Made by a program: the position numbers and the translations under genes. Of a stretch of DNA of 62,077 bases, positions 42,276-49,936 are shown piece after piece. The stretch comes from a virus. The notes beneath the pieces are model-generated. The model did no database searches, was not told the DNA's origin, and saw only the letters and a program-made list of their open reading frames with translations. Where the stretch lies: the IMG/VR virus record IMGVR_UViG_3300029319_000038, positions 1 through 62,077 of that record; one strand, written 5' to 3'. Each line of letters opens with the position of its first letter. The stretch's first letter is position 1.

Positions 42276-43847
42276 GTGAGTAAACAATACACTGACAACG
42301 AAGAGTTGCAAAAAAAGATTTTGTCTGGAGTTAATAAGCTAGCTGATAACGTAGCAGCGACTTTAGGTCCAAAAGGTAGAAATGTTCTGTTAGCTGCCAG
42401 CGATGGCAATCCCATGGTTACAAAAGATGGCGTAACTGTTGCAAAGTTTGTTCATCTTGAGGATCCGTTTGAAAATGCAGCTGCACAATTATTAAAGCAA
42501 GTTGCATCTGAAACTGCTAATCTGGCAGGCGATGGCACAACAACTTCAACGGTGCTTGCCAGAGAGATCTATGCAAAAAGCCAGAAGTATCTGGCAGCAG
42601 GATCATCGCCTATAGAGCTTAAACGAGGCATGGACAAGGCTGTTGACGCCGTTGTAAACAAAATAAAAAACATGTCTAAACCTGTCGAGTCAATGGAAGA
42701 TATTGAGCATGTGGCTACAATTTCAGCTAACAATGATGAATCTATTGGCAAACTAATATCAAAAGCTGCTGAGCAAGCTGGTCATGATGGCGCTATCACT
42801 GTTGAAGAAGCAAAATCATTTGACACTAGCCTAGAGGTTATTGAAGGCTTCAGGTTTGCTTCAGGATATTTTGCACAGGCTTTTGTCAACAACGAACGAA
42901 GAAACGCTGTTGAATATGATGACGCACTAGTGTTGGTCACAGACCACAAGATAGACTCAGTGCAGGAACTTTTACCTGTACTTGAGCTGGTAGCCAGGGA
43001 GTCAAAGCCTTTTGTTCTGGTTGCTGAGCAAGTTGAAGGACAGGCACTAGCAGCTTTAATTATGAATACTGTAAGAGGCTCAATGAAAGTTTCAGCAGTG
43101 AAAGCGCCAGAGTATGGGCAAGAGCGTAGAAACATCATGTCTGACTTGTGCTTGTCTGTTGGTGCTAACTTCATTACTCGTGAGTCAGGCAAGAAGCTGT
43201 CTGAGGTTGTGTTGTCTGATTTAGGTGTGTGCAAGAAAGTAGAGATCCTAAAAAACATGACAACTTTCGTTGGTGGTTCGGCTGACTGGGAAAAGATTGA
43301 AAAGAAGATTGAATCAATTAAAGCCGAGATCAAGCAAACAGAAGACATGGGCGAATGTCGCAAGTTACAGCACAGGATCACACGTCTTACAAGTGGAGTC
43401 GCTGTTATCAAAGTTGGCGCGCCAACTGAAGTAGAGATGATTGAGAAGAAGCATAGAATCGAAGATGCTTTAGAGGCAGTCAAATCTGCACAAGCCGAAG
43501 GCACAGTTGCTGGAGGTGGCTCTGCCCTTGTAAGTTGCATGGACTTTGAGATTGATGCTGAGAATGAAGATCAGACACTAGGTGCAAATATCATTCGCTC
43601 ATCTCTCTCAGCGCCAATCAAGCAAATGTGCAAAAATGCTAATGAAAGCGCTGACTTAATTATTGAAAGAATAATTAATGCAGATGAAAATCATGGCTGG
43701 GATTTTAAGAACAACTGCTTGGTCAATATGTACGAAAGCGGTATTATTGATCCAGCCAAAGTTACAAGGGTTGCTTTGCAGAACGCTACGTCCGTCTCTT
43801 CTATTCTTGTAACTACAAGTAACGCTATTGTGGAGGTTAAAAAATGA
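42276..43847 (+). CDS. groEL: Phage GroEL chaperonin
   Basis: ATP-dependent folding chamber. The 523-residue protein keeps the GroEL signatures: TLGPKGRNVLL near 29-39, TKDGVTVAK near 49, AGDGTTTSTVLA near 82-93 with the ATPase Asp, and TEVEMIEKKHRIEDAL near 385-400 with the second. The Gly-Gly-Met tail of bacterial GroEL is absent (the protein ends VEVKK), and the apical region is diverged. GTG start with AGAGAGG. A GroES-like gene lies at 29774. It probably folds large virion proteins such as the capsid, as known for some jumbo-phage chaperonins. Confidence 0.93.
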   Translation: MSKQYTDNEELQKKILSGVNKLADNVAATLGPKGRNVLLAASDGNPMVTKDGVTVAKFVHLEDPFENAAAQLLKQVASETANLAGDGTTTSTVLAREIYAKSQKYLAAGSSPIELKRGMDKAVDAVVNKIKNMSKPVESMEDIEHVATISANNDESIGKLISKAAEQAGHDGAITVEEAKSFDTSLEVIEGFRFASGYFAQAFVNNERRNAVEYDDALVLVTDHKIDSVQELLPVLELVARESKPFVLVAEQVEGQALAALIMNTVRGSMKVSAVKAPEYGQERRNIMSDLCLSVGANFITRESGKKLSEVVLSDLGVCKKVEILKNMTTFVGGSADWEKIEKKIESIKAEIKQTEDMGECRKLQHRITRLTSGVAVIKVGAPTEVEMIEKKHRIEDALEAVKSAQAEGTVAGGGSALVSCMDFEIDAENEDQTLGANIIRSSLSAPIKQMCKNANESADLIIERIINADENHGWDFKNNCLVNMYESGIIDPAKVTRVALQNATSVSSILVTTSNAIVEVKK

Positions 43848-44176
43848 AAGTAAGAGTTTCCTATAATACAGATTTAGAGGATGTTCCAGATATTGTTGAT
43901 GGCATCCTTGCAAAATGTCGCAGCAATTTAGAATCTAACATTGCTAAAATTAGAATTGATCATTCTGGTCATCAAAAAACTGTAGAAAATTTGGTTGGTA
44001 TTAGAGACGCAATGGCGCTTGTCGATGAGCAAATACAAGACTGTATTAATCTTTATTCTGGCTGGCACAATGCAGTTAGTCCTGATATAAAACATGAGGT
44101 CGAACCACCGGAGCCCGTGCCAGACACGAGAAAAATGCCAGCAGTCGACGAGGAAGATTTTGAACAGCAAATTTAA
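43844..44176 (+). CDS. Hypothetical protein coupled to groEL
   Basis: A 110-residue protein overlapping groEL by 4 bases (ATGA). Helical N-terminal two thirds, Pro/Glu-rich C terminus (VEPPEPVPDTRK). No family recognised. Co-expression with GroEL is likely; the function is unknown. Confidence 0.63.
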   Translation: MKVRVSYNTDLEDVPDIVDGILAKCRSNLESNIAKIRIDHSGHQKTVENLVGIRDAMALVDEQIQDCINLYSGWHNAVSPDIKHEVEPPEPVPDTRKMPAVDEEDFEQQI

Positions 44177-44348
44177 AATAGGTGATTTGGTGCATGTTCC
44201 ATCTGAAACTGTACTTTATAAAGCATCTACGTTTGTTAAGCTTAAAAAACCAAGAAAATTGCTCATAGTTGATCAGAAATTAGATGAATATAAGGTTTTT
44301 TATGAGGGACAAGAGTGGTCCGTTAGTAGTAGTGACATTTATCAGTAA
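44160..44348 (+). CDS. Small K-x-G-D-L-V (SH3-like) protein
   Basis: A 62-residue protein; the TTG at 44160 is chosen because GAGGA lies 6 bases upstream and an ATG further up at 44094 would overlap the previous gene by 83 bases. FKIGDLVHVPSE near the N terminus is the same opening as the tandem array at 56876-58081, typical of small beta-barrel (SH3/KOW-like) folds. Function unknown. Confidence 0.58.
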   Translation: MNSKFKIGDLVHVPSETVLYKASTFVKLKKPRKLLIVDQKLDEYKVFYEGQEWSVSSSDIYQ

Positions 44349-44360
44349 AAGGAGAAAAAA

Positions 44361-44651
44361 GTGATTAAATTAAACGAAATTTACAAAACAGCAAAAGGGT
44401 ATAATCCAAAAAGAGAGAGAGTCGATGTGACCTACGGTTTGAGAGAATTATATGTAAATCCCAGCCACATTGTCCTGGCAAGAGAAAATGAAGAACTTAG
44501 ACATGCCAATGCCGAGAGTTCTATAATTGATGATTTAAGTCCTGAAGCTAGATTTAGCGAGGTTATAATTTCTTCTCAAGGGCAGTCATCCAGAATTGTT
44601 GATGTGGTTGCCTCTCCATCTCAAATCGCACATTTATGCAGGGGTGAATAA
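44361..44651 (+). CDS. Hypothetical protein
   Basis: A 96-residue protein from a GTG start with AAAGGAG 8 bases upstream. It opens LNEIYKTAKGYNPKRERVDVTYGLRELYVNPSHIV and has no recognised domain. Its stop overlaps the glutaredoxin start by one base. Confidence 0.6.
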   Translation: MIKLNEIYKTAKGYNPKRERVDVTYGLRELYVNPSHIVLARENEELRHANAESSIIDDLSPEARFSEVIISSQGQSSRIVDVVASPSQIAHLCRGE

Positions 44652-44893
44652 TGTCTTACATAGTATTCTTAAAAAACAACTGTCCTTATTGTGTGGAGAC
44701 CATTAATCTTTTAAATAGCAAGGGATTGAATTACCAAACGATCTCTCTTGACCAGGCTCCCGCTAATGTATTAGCCGACATAAAAAGTGCTTATGAATGG
44801 AGCACCGTACCAATTGTGTTTTCAAAACAAGGAAAAGAAACAAATCTTATCGGTGGCTATACAGATTTAAAAAAAGAGTTAGCAAGTGAGTAA
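44651..44893 (+). CDS. Glutaredoxin
   Basis: An 80-residue thioredoxin-fold reductase with the redox site CPYC at residues 11-14, a TVP cis-proline segment near 55-57 and a GGYTDL segment near 68-73, all standard for glutaredoxins. Phage glutaredoxins such as T4 NrdC deliver electrons to ribonucleotide reductase; the partner here would be the class II enzyme at 27623. It overlaps the next gene by 8 bases. Confidence 0.85.
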   Translation: MSYIVFLKNNCPYCVETINLLNSKGLNYQTISLDQAPANVLADIKSAYEWSTVPIVFSKQGKETNLIGGYTDLKKELASE

Positions 44894-45257
44894 GAAAGAA
44901 TCTACAGAAAAATTATACACGTTGCCACGCGATTATGCTGAAGACTTACTAGACGAAGTTAGTGAAGTGATAGAAGTTTGCCTGGAAAACATTGAGCACA
45001 TTAGGCATGACCAACACACGTTTAAAAAAACTCTCTTATCGCTTATTGTTGATTGTCTGTGGTCTAACTTTTCAATAAAAAAATTAATTAACTTGCATGT
45101 CTTGGGTGATCCTGTGCCCTATATAGATGAGGAGACCGGAGAAGAAAGCCTGATGATAACAAGTACGACTTTAAAAAGCCTTCAAGATTTCGTTATTGCT
45201 AGACACTTGGCAAACGCAGAGCTATCAAGATATTCAATTTCTGTGAGTATGCATTAA
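44886..45257 (+). CDS. Hypothetical protein
   Basis: A 123-residue helical protein from a GTG start inside the glutaredoxin gene. Several His residues lie near HIRHDQHTF, without a clear metal motif. Coupled by overlap both up- and downstream. No family recognised. Confidence 0.58.
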   Translation: MSKKESTEKLYTLPRDYAEDLLDEVSEVIEVCLENIEHIRHDQHTFKKTLLSLIVDCLWSNFSIKKLINLHVLGDPVPYIDEETGEESLMITSTTLKSLQDFVIARHLANAELSRYSISVSMH

Positions 45258-45607
45258 TGATAAATAGCAACATAGCTCTAGGGTTCTTGTTTTACACCAT
45301 AGGGCACATTTTTGCTTGGTATCAATTTAACTCACAATTTGTTTGGTCCTGGGCAAAATCAAATTTGGTCGTTCCAGTGTTTTTGTTTGCTATACCAATG
45401 GGTCTGTGCTTTTTGTATGGCACAAAAATACTTGTTGAGGAAACGAGCCAGCTTTGGGCGGCAAGATTTGTTGGCTTTGGCGCATCCTATGCGGTGTTTC
45501 CTATTTTAACTTGGTATTACATGAACGAGAGCATGTTTACCTTTAAAACAATCTCCTGTCTTTTTCTAGCTTGTATGATTCTGTACATACAGCTTTTTTT
45601 AAAATAA
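45257..45607 (+). CDS. Small integral membrane protein, four TM segments
   Basis: A 116-residue protein with hydrophobic segments at about 7-24, 36-54, 65-85 and 96-115, likely four membrane spans. The segment ending FPILTWYYMNESMFTFKT resembles a membrane protein I have seen in other T4-like phages. It overlaps the upstream stop by one base. It could be a holin-like or superinfection-related protein; no direct evidence. Confidence 0.66.
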   Translation: MINSNIALGFLFYTIGHIFAWYQFNSQFVWSWAKSNLVVPVFLFAIPMGLCFLYGTKILVEETSQLWAARFVGFGASYAVFPILTWYYMNESMFTFKTISCLFLACMILYIQLFLK

Positions 45608-45610
45608 TAC

Positions 45611-45638
45611 TTGTCTCTTGATTCGCGGTGCTTATGTT
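45611..45638 (+). promoter_or_regulatory. Sigma70-like promoter upstream of hsp20
   Basis: TTGTCT at 45611-45616, 16-base spacer, TATGTT at 45633-45638. A second -10-like TATAAT at 45678-45683 lies closer to the gene but lacks a good -35 box. Confidence 0.5.
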
Positions 45639-45697
45639 TTATGTGACAGTGCTTTATGGCTGTCGAACATAACTTGCTATAATAGGAGAAAATTGTT

Positions 45698-46132
45698 ATG
45701 ACTACTTTAACTACTTACAAGCCTGGACTTTTAGGGCGCAGTGTTTTTGATGATATTTTTGATTCAATGTTGGATCTTCCAGCGCTTATGGACCGCACTA
45801 CACAAGGATATCCTGTCGCTGATATTTATAAAGCCTCAGATGGTTCAACTGTGATGGAGTTCGCTCTCGCCGGCTTCAAAAGAGATAATTTACACGTAGA
45901 GATTATCCCAGAAAAAAGAGAGATCCATGTTAGCGCAGACTCCCATGGAGATGAAGAGAGGGATAATTTTAAATCGCGACGTATAGCGCGCCGAGCCTTC
46001 CATAAGACTTTTGTTAACTATGATGGTGACCTAGATTTATCAAAGGCAGAAGCTAAATATAACGATGGTCTATTGCGGATTAATTTACCCCTAAAGCCTG
46101 AGGCTGACAGTATTAAGCTGAGTATTGGGTAA
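45698..46132 (+). CDS. hsp20: Small heat-shock protein Hsp20
   Basis: ATP-independent holdase of the alpha-crystallin family. The 144-residue protein has the crystallin domain from about 38 to 135: VADIYKASDG, VMEFALAGFKRDNLHVEI, HVSADS, and the closing strand with DGLLRINLPL (the A-x-x-x-DGxL motif). AGGAGA lies 8 bases upstream. Similar genes occur in cyanophages. With GroEL and GroES-like genes it forms a folding set. A long hairpin follows. Confidence 0.9.
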   Translation: MTTLTTYKPGLLGRSVFDDIFDSMLDLPALMDRTTQGYPVADIYKASDGSTVMEFALAGFKRDNLHVEIIPEKREIHVSADSHGDEERDNFKSRRIARRAFHKTFVNYDGDLDLSKAEAKYNDGLLRINLPLKPEADSIKLSIG

Positions 46133-46141
46133 CAAATAAAT

Positions 46142-46189
46142 CTCTTTGACCTTCCGAAGGTATATTTATTTTAGGAGGGTCAAAGAGTG
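46142..46189 (+). promoter_or_regulatory. Hairpin that masks start of deformylase gene
   Basis: CTCTTTGACC at 46142-46151 is a perfect 10-base-pair complement of GGTCAAAGAG at 46178-46187. The 3' arm covers the end of the AGGAGG ribosome site (46173-46178) and the first base of the GTG start at 46187. Folding would hinder translation of the deformylase, as in RNA thermometers or regulatory hairpins. There is no T run, so it is not an intrinsic terminator. Confidence 0.6.
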
Positions 46190-46636
46190 TTTCAGTACGT
46201 TACTGATATGCAGCAACTTAATAAACCTTGCAAACCCTGTAAAACTTTGCACGATGGTCTACAATTGGGTCAAAGATTACTTCATGTGCTTGAGCGCTCT
46301 AACGATGGAGTTGGCTTGGCAGCAAATCAAATTGGCATCGATTCAAGAGTCTGTGTTGTAAAAGTCACAAAGCCAATCATATTGATCAATCCAGAGATAA
46401 TCGGCAAGTTTGGTAAAAGTTTCTTTCAAGAAGGTTGTCTTTCATTTAAAGGTGACTATGTTCTAACAGAGAGATGGACAGACATTGTAGTAAAAGCAGA
46501 CAACCACAAAAACAACTTGTTCTTTTCATTTAAGAACAACGCATTAGAGTGTGTTTGTGTGCAGCATGAGATTGACCATTTAAATGGTATTACAATGTTT
46601 GACAGAGCCGTAGACAAGGAGAAATTAAATGGCTAG
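46187..46636 (+). CDS. def: Peptide deformylase
   Basis: Removes the formyl group from N-terminal methionine of new proteins. The 149-residue metalloenzyme has GVGLAANQIG at 41-50, EGCLSF at 82-87 with the Cys metal ligand, and HEIDH at 127-131 with the two His ligands. GTG start with AGGAGG partly held in a hairpin. Cyanophages carry related genes. It overlaps the next gene by 8 bases. Confidence 0.9.
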   Translation: MFQYVTDMQQLNKPCKPCKTLHDGLQLGQRLLHVLERSNDGVGLAANQIGIDSRVCVVKVTKPIILINPEIIGKFGKSFFQEGCLSFKGDYVLTERWTDIVVKADNHKNNLFFSFKNNALECVCVQHEIDHLNGITMFDRAVDKEKLNG

Positions 46637-46811
46637 AGTTAACGAAAACACTAAAACATCAACAAGCAACAAGAAAACTAATCAAGGCAATGGTATGTTT
46701 TCAAAGAAAAACTGTGCAGGTGGAGAAACTTTTATCGATGGTCATCGCTCTGGAAGCCCACCAAGCCGTTCCCGTCGTCGAAAGAAAACCTATCGAGGAC
46801 AAGGCAGATGA
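46629..46811 (+). CDS. Small basic Ser/Arg-rich protein
   Basis: A 60-residue basic, low-complexity protein with C-terminal RSRRRKK, possibly nucleic-acid-binding. AAGGAG lies 8 bases upstream; the frame beginning at 46690 lacks this. It ends ATGA-overlapped with the next small gene. Confidence 0.6.
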   Translation: MARVNENTKTSTSNKKTNQGNGMFSKKNCAGGETFIDGHRSGSPPSRSRRRKKTYRGQGR

Positions 46812-46963
46812 CAAAGGAAATGGAGCAGCCGTATATACAATTGCCCATACCGAACTATTTACCTATGGAAAAACCGGAATTCCTTGAGCCCAAAGATAAG
46901 GATAAGCACGATCGCCAAGAAGACTCCGATGAAAATCCAAGAGTAATTATTATTGATATCTAG
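46808..46963 (+). CDS. Small acidic/charged protein
   Basis: A 51-residue frame starting in the ATGA overlap at 46808, with MTKEMEQPYIQ, a Pro-rich centre and a highly charged KDKDKHDRQEDSDE segment. No known family. Supported by the tight overlap and by the next gene starting 10 bases after its stop. Confidence 0.5.
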   Translation: MTKEMEQPYIQLPIPNYLPMEKPEFLEPKDKDKHDRQEDSDENPRVIIIDI

Positions 46964-46972
46964 GAGATAACT

Positions 46973-47146
46973 ATGAGAGTTTACGTTCCCAACAAACAAG
47001 AGGACGTTATAACTGAAGTATTGAAAGATCTTTATTTATTAAAGCAAAGCATTGAACATGCTGCCTCGACGTCAGAAGCAAGAGCTGCAGCAGTTGACAA
47101 GATTAGAGACAAACTTAAAGAATTACTTCAAAAAGAAGAGGTGTAA
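46973..47146 (+). CDS. Small helical protein
   Basis: A 57-residue charged helical protein with TAGGAGATA site 6 bases upstream of ATG. Its end (EEV stop) is followed 2 bases later by the TTG start of the next gene. Function unknown. Confidence 0.52.
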   Translation: MRVYVPNKQEDVITEVLKDLYLLKQSIEHAASTSEARAAAVDKIRDKLKELLQKEEV

Positions 47147-47147
47147 G

Positions 47148-47330
47148 TTGTACAAGATTAATCATGTACGTCATGGCTGCTATGAAGTTCTCTTAGAAAC
47201 TAAGAGCAAGACTTTATATTTAACAAACTTTCGTAACAAGAAAGCAGTTGAGGCTTTCATTAAGCAGCATAAGAAAGGAAAGGTTCAGATAGACTGGGAC
47301 ACAGGGATACCTACCCCAGACTTTAAGTAA
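47148..47330 (+). CDS. Small basic protein before tRNA-Asn
   Basis: A 60-residue Lys-rich protein. The TTG at 47148 is chosen since AGAGGTG lies 6 bases upstream and the longer frame from 47052 would overlap the previous gene by 95 bases. It stops one base before the tRNA-Asn gene, so the transcript must be processed. No family recognised. Confidence 0.52.
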   Translation: MYKINHVRHGCYEVLLETKSKTLYLTNFRNKKAVEAFIKQHKKGKVQIDWDTGIPTPDFK

Positions 47331-47403
<73 letters not shown>

Positions 47404-47431
47404 TTTATTATCTTCAAAAAAGGAGTTTATT

Positions 47432-47764
47432 ATGAAGATGTTAATGACAATGCTAGTGATGTCGCTAGCGCTTGTAGGATGTGGCGATTCAGATGACCCT
47501 GTTGCTCCAGTGCAGGAGGAAGAGGTAGTGTCTGATGTCGTTGAGTCTGACGCAGAAGTTTCTGATTCTGATGTTGACTCTGCTGACGATGTTTCTATGT
47601 TAGATGCAGAGGAAGACGCAGCCGAGGAGGTTGAAGAAGCAGCTGCAGAAGAGGCAGAAGAAGAAGCCGAGGAGGAAGAGGAAGCAGCAATGGATGGAGA
47701 CCCCACTCGCTTTGGCGGTGAGAACTTTTCATCACAGTTTGTTCCAGCTTCTCAGATCCCATAA
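47432..47764 (+). CDS. Acidic lipoprotein
   Basis: A 110-residue protein with a signal peptide (MKMLMTMLVMSLALVGC) and lipobox LVGC, so Cys17 would be lipidated. The mature region is almost all Glu, Ala, Asp, Val and Ser, with long Glu-Ala runs, then a short conserved-looking tail (DPTRFGGENFSSQF). AAAGGAG upstream. It is encoded between tRNA genes. Possible envelope-exposed exclusion or lysis-modulating protein; not known. Confidence 0.7.
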   Translation: MKMLMTMLVMSLALVGCGDSDDPVAPVQEEEVVSDVVESDAEVSDSDVDSADDVSMLDAEEDAAEEVEEAAAEEAEEEAEEEEEAAMDGDPTRFGGENFSSQFVPASQIP

Positions 47765-47770
47765 GATCAC

Positions 47771-47790
47771 GGGCGCTTAGCGCCCAACTT
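47771..47790 (+). terminator. Terminator-like hairpin
   Basis: GGGCGC (47771-47776) pairs with GCGCCC (47780-47785) around TTA, then AACTTTT. It directly precedes the tRNA-Leu gene, so it may end the lipoprotein mRNA or mark a processing point. Confidence 0.55.
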
Positions 47791-47792
47791 TT

Positions 47793-47879
47793 GGCTGAGT
47801 GGTGGAATTGGCATACACAACAGACTTAAAATCTGTCGCCCAATTGGGCTTGCGGGTTCGAGTCCCGCCTCAGCTACCA
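47793..47879 (+). tRNA. tRNA-Leu (anticodon TAA)
   Basis: Class II tRNA with long variable arm. Acceptor GGCTGAG/CTCAGCT, D-arm TGGTGGAATTGG, loop CTTAAAA with TAA at 47827-47829, T-arm GGTTCGAGTCC, encoded CCA. Confidence 0.93.
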
Positions 47880-47884
47880 AACAT

Positions 47885-47956
47885 GGTCCCATCGTCTAGC
47901 GGTTAGGATGTCGCCCTTTCACGGCGAAGACAGGGGTTCGATTCCCCTTGGGACTA
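47885..47956 (+). tRNA. tRNA-Glu (anticodon TTC)
   Basis: Acceptor GGTCCCA/TGGGACT, anticodon stem TCGCC/GGCGA, loop CTTTCAC with TTC at 47918-47920, T-arm GGGTTCGATTCCC. CCA not encoded. Confidence 0.92.
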
Positions 47957-47973
47957 CACGCACGGAGGAAAAA

Positions 47974-48141
47974 ATGAAGTACGTTTTTATTATCGCAGTT
48001 ATCATTGGTTTATCAGGATGCCGAGTTGCTTATCCGTCCATTGGTGTGAAGGCTCCTAAATGGAAGAAGTGTGTTACTGTGCACCAATGTTACGGTGGTA
48101 ATCACAACTGCCGTAAGATAGTGACTTGCTACCGTGGATAA
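47974..48141 (+). CDS. Small Cys-rich lipoprotein
   Basis: A 55-residue protein with signal peptide MKYVFIIAVIIGLSGC, lipobox LSGC, and a mature part with four more Cys (CVTVHQC, C, C). ACGGAGG site 7 bases upstream; an earlier in-frame start would lie inside tRNA-Glu and is rejected. It lies between two tRNA genes. Confidence 0.65.
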   Translation: MKYVFIIAVIIGLSGCRVAYPSIGVKAPKWKKCVTVHQCYGGNHNCRKIVTCYRG

Positions 48142-48146
48142 GACAC

Positions 48147-48223
48147 GGGCTCTTAGCTCAGTTGGTTAGAGCCCCCCGCTCATAACGGGGTAGTCCTCGG
48201 TTCGAGTCCGAGAGAGCCCACCA
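48147..48223 (+). tRNA. tRNA-Met or tRNA-Ile2 (anticodon CAT)
   Basis: Acceptor GGGCTCT/AGAGCCC, anticodon stem CCCCG/CGGGG, loop CTCATAA with CAT at 48181-48183, T-arm GGTTCGAGTCC, encoded CCA. The paired first base excludes an initiator tRNA. Elongator Met or Ile (lysidine) cannot be separated here. Confidence 0.9.
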
Positions 48224-48243
48224 AACACTACTTACTATGAAAT

Positions 48244-48750
48244 ATGTTAAATTCCTACCAAGCTCTGAAACTAGACGCATCCTTTAGACCAATAGCAATT
48301 GTATCATCAACAGAAGCTCTAGTTTCTCATCTTCTAGGAAAAGTAACAATATTAGAGACTTACGACAGAGAGATTAGATCACCTTCTGAATCATTCTTTC
48401 TGCCGTCTGTAATCGCTCTCAAGAATAAGATTGTTAAGCAGACAAGCTCATTCACATGTACAACAAAAAATTTAAGGATAAGAGACGATGGTGTCTGTCA
48501 GTACTGTCGTTGCCATATCCCACCAGGCAAAGAAACAATTGACCACGTTGTACCAAAATGCCAAGGTGGCAAAAAAGAATGGACAAACGTTGTCCTTTGC
48601 TGCCACAAATGCAATCAAAAGAAAGGTTCAAAAAGCTTGGAACAATCTGGGTTTAGATTATTAAACAAGCCCAAGCCACTTGACTATACAACCTATTTAA
48701 AGAAAGTTACCATCCAAACAGATGTTTGGCGTTTATATTTAAAGTTTTGA
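48244..48750 (+). CDS. HNH endonuclease
   Basis: A 168-residue protein with the HNH/ICEA-type site from about 85 to 130: CQYC, a second Cys after 1 residue, IDHVVPKCQGG with the catalytic His, WTNVVLCC and HKCNQKKG. Four Cys hold a structural zinc. The family includes homing endonucleases and CRISPR-neighbour nucleases such as those of restriction systems; its place inside a tRNA cluster suggests a homing-type free-standing nuclease. The start is 20 bases after tRNA-Met. No strong binding site is seen. Confidence 0.85.
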   Translation: MLNSYQALKLDASFRPIAIVSSTEALVSHLLGKVTILETYDREIRSPSESFFLPSVIALKNKIVKQTSSFTCTTKNLRIRDDGVCQYCRCHIPPGKETIDHVVPKCQGGKKEWTNVVLCCHKCNQKKGSKSLEQSGFRLLNKPKPLDYTTYLKKVTIQTDVWRLYLKF

Positions 48751-48759
48751 TACTATATT
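48732..48759 (+). promoter_or_regulatory. Possible sigma70-like promoter of UV endonuclease gene
   Basis: TTTATA at 48732-48737, 16-base spacer, TATATT at 48754-48759, in front of CTGGAGGAG. The -35 box is weaker than in other copies and overlaps the end of the HNH gene. Confidence 0.4.
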
Positions 48760-48775
48760 AATAACTGGAGGAGTT

Positions 48776-49720
48776 ATGTATAATTTAGGCTATGCTTGTG
48801 TCAATATGGAATTGTCTTATCCGAAAGAGTGGGGCAACAAACCCAGGGGCACTGAGCGAATTACAACCAATCGCACGATGATTCGCAAGACATTTGACGC
48901 CAAGGGCTTGCCTTACGCTAGCCAACTTACGCTGCAGAACGTGTTGGATCTTGAGAAGATCATCCAGTGGAACGAGGACCATGATATTAAATTCTATCGC
49001 ATGTCCTCTGAAATGTTCCCATGGGCTAGTGAATATCAGTTTGAGCAGCTGCCTGACTTTGAAGCTATTGCAGCTTCTTTGCAGCGCTCAGGCGAGCTGG
49101 CTCGTAAGTATGGTCAGCGCTTGACATATCACCCAGGACCTTTCAACAAGCTGACCTCTCCGAAGGAACACGTTGTAGCTAACACAGTTAAAGACTTGGA
49201 GATTCACGGCAGGATCATGGACTTGTTAGGTATGCCTCGCACTCCATACGCCAAGATTAATATCCATGTTGGCGCACATTACAACAACAAGCCAATGGCA
49301 ATTGACAACTTCTGTCGCAACTTTCATCGCTTGTCAGACGCAGTTAAGACTCGCCTGACAGTTGAGAATGACGACAAAGCTAGTCTCTACTCGACTAAAG
49401 AGTTGCATGATGAGATATACAAACGAATTGGCATCCCCGTTGTATTTGATTACCACCACCACAAGTTCTGCACTGGCGGTCAAGATGAGGAGGAGGCTTT
49501 GCTTACTGCTTGTGTGACCTGGGATGATGTTCGCCCTGTTGTGCACTTCTCACAATCCCGTGCAGTTGAGCACAACAATCCAAAGATTAAAGCAAACGCA
49601 CACTCTGATTCATATTGGGAAAAAATAAATCTTTACAATCTAGATTTAGATATTATGTTGGAGTGTAAGCACAAAGAGATTGGGCTTTACAAAATGCGCG
49701 AACTTATGGAGGCAGCATGA
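48776..49720 (+). CDS. uvsE: UV damage endonuclease (UvdE/UvsE)
   Basis: TIM-barrel nuclease that nicks DNA beside UV photoproducts. The 314-residue protein starts NLGYACVNMEL, has FYRMSSEMFPWAS near 72, LTYHPGPFN near 117, INIHVGA near 159, LTVENDD near 195, and PVVFDYHHHKFC near 225 (metal ligands), all in family order. GGAGGAG is adjacent upstream. It gives the phage its own repair start point instead of the T4 DenV type. Confidence 0.87.
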   Translation: MYNLGYACVNMELSYPKEWGNKPRGTERITTNRTMIRKTFDAKGLPYASQLTLQNVLDLEKIIQWNEDHDIKFYRMSSEMFPWASEYQFEQLPDFEAIAASLQRSGELARKYGQRLTYHPGPFNKLTSPKEHVVANTVKDLEIHGRIMDLLGMPRTPYAKINIHVGAHYNNKPMAIDNFCRNFHRLSDAVKTRLTVENDDKASLYSTKELHDEIYKRIGIPVVFDYHHHKFCTGGQDEEEALLTACVTWDDVRPVVHFSQSRAVEHNNPKIKANAHSDSYWEKINLYNLDLDIMLECKHKEIGLYKMRELMEAA

Positions 49721-49848
49721 AGTACAGTAGAATGTTGAAAAGGAACTTTGGATTTGGAGATACTGAAAAGACATCTAACGCAATGTTGGCAACTTTGATA
49801 CTTTCAGGTTGGGCAGTATCGCTTATCGTTTACCTAATCACAACTTGA
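49717..49848 (+). CDS. Tiny membrane protein
   Basis: A 43-residue frame overlapping the UV endonuclease stop (ATGA). One hydrophobic helix (about 24-41, MLATLILSGWAVSLIVYLI) follows a basic N terminus. Just upstream of tRNA-Thr. Function unknown. Confidence 0.5.
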   Translation: MKYSRMLKRNFGFGDTEKTSNAMLATLILSGWAVSLIVYLITT

Positions 49849-49854
49849 TTAACT

Positions 49855-49931
49855 GCCTCCTTAGCTCAGCTGGCTAGAGCAGCTGATTTGTAATCAGCAG
49901 GTCCACGGTTCGAGTCCGTGAGGAGGCTCCA
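49855..49931 (+). tRNA. tRNA-Thr (anticodon TGT)
   Basis: Acceptor GCCTCCT/AGGAGGC, anticodon stem GCTGA/TCAGC, loop TTTGTAA with TGT at 49889-49891, T-arm GGTTCGAGTCC, discriminator T, encoded CCA. Confidence 0.93.
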
Positions 49932-49936
49932 TTTAT

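Noticed and set aside
42782-43540. 252-residue minus-strand open frame inside groEL
   Set aside because: It is antisense to a strongly conserved gene, lacks a ribosome binding site and has the Ser/Pro/Thr-rich composition of a reverse-complement shadow.
47908-47973. Longer lipoprotein start inside tRNA-Glu
   Set aside because: It would read through the tRNA; the ATG at 47974 has a proper binding site and signal peptide.
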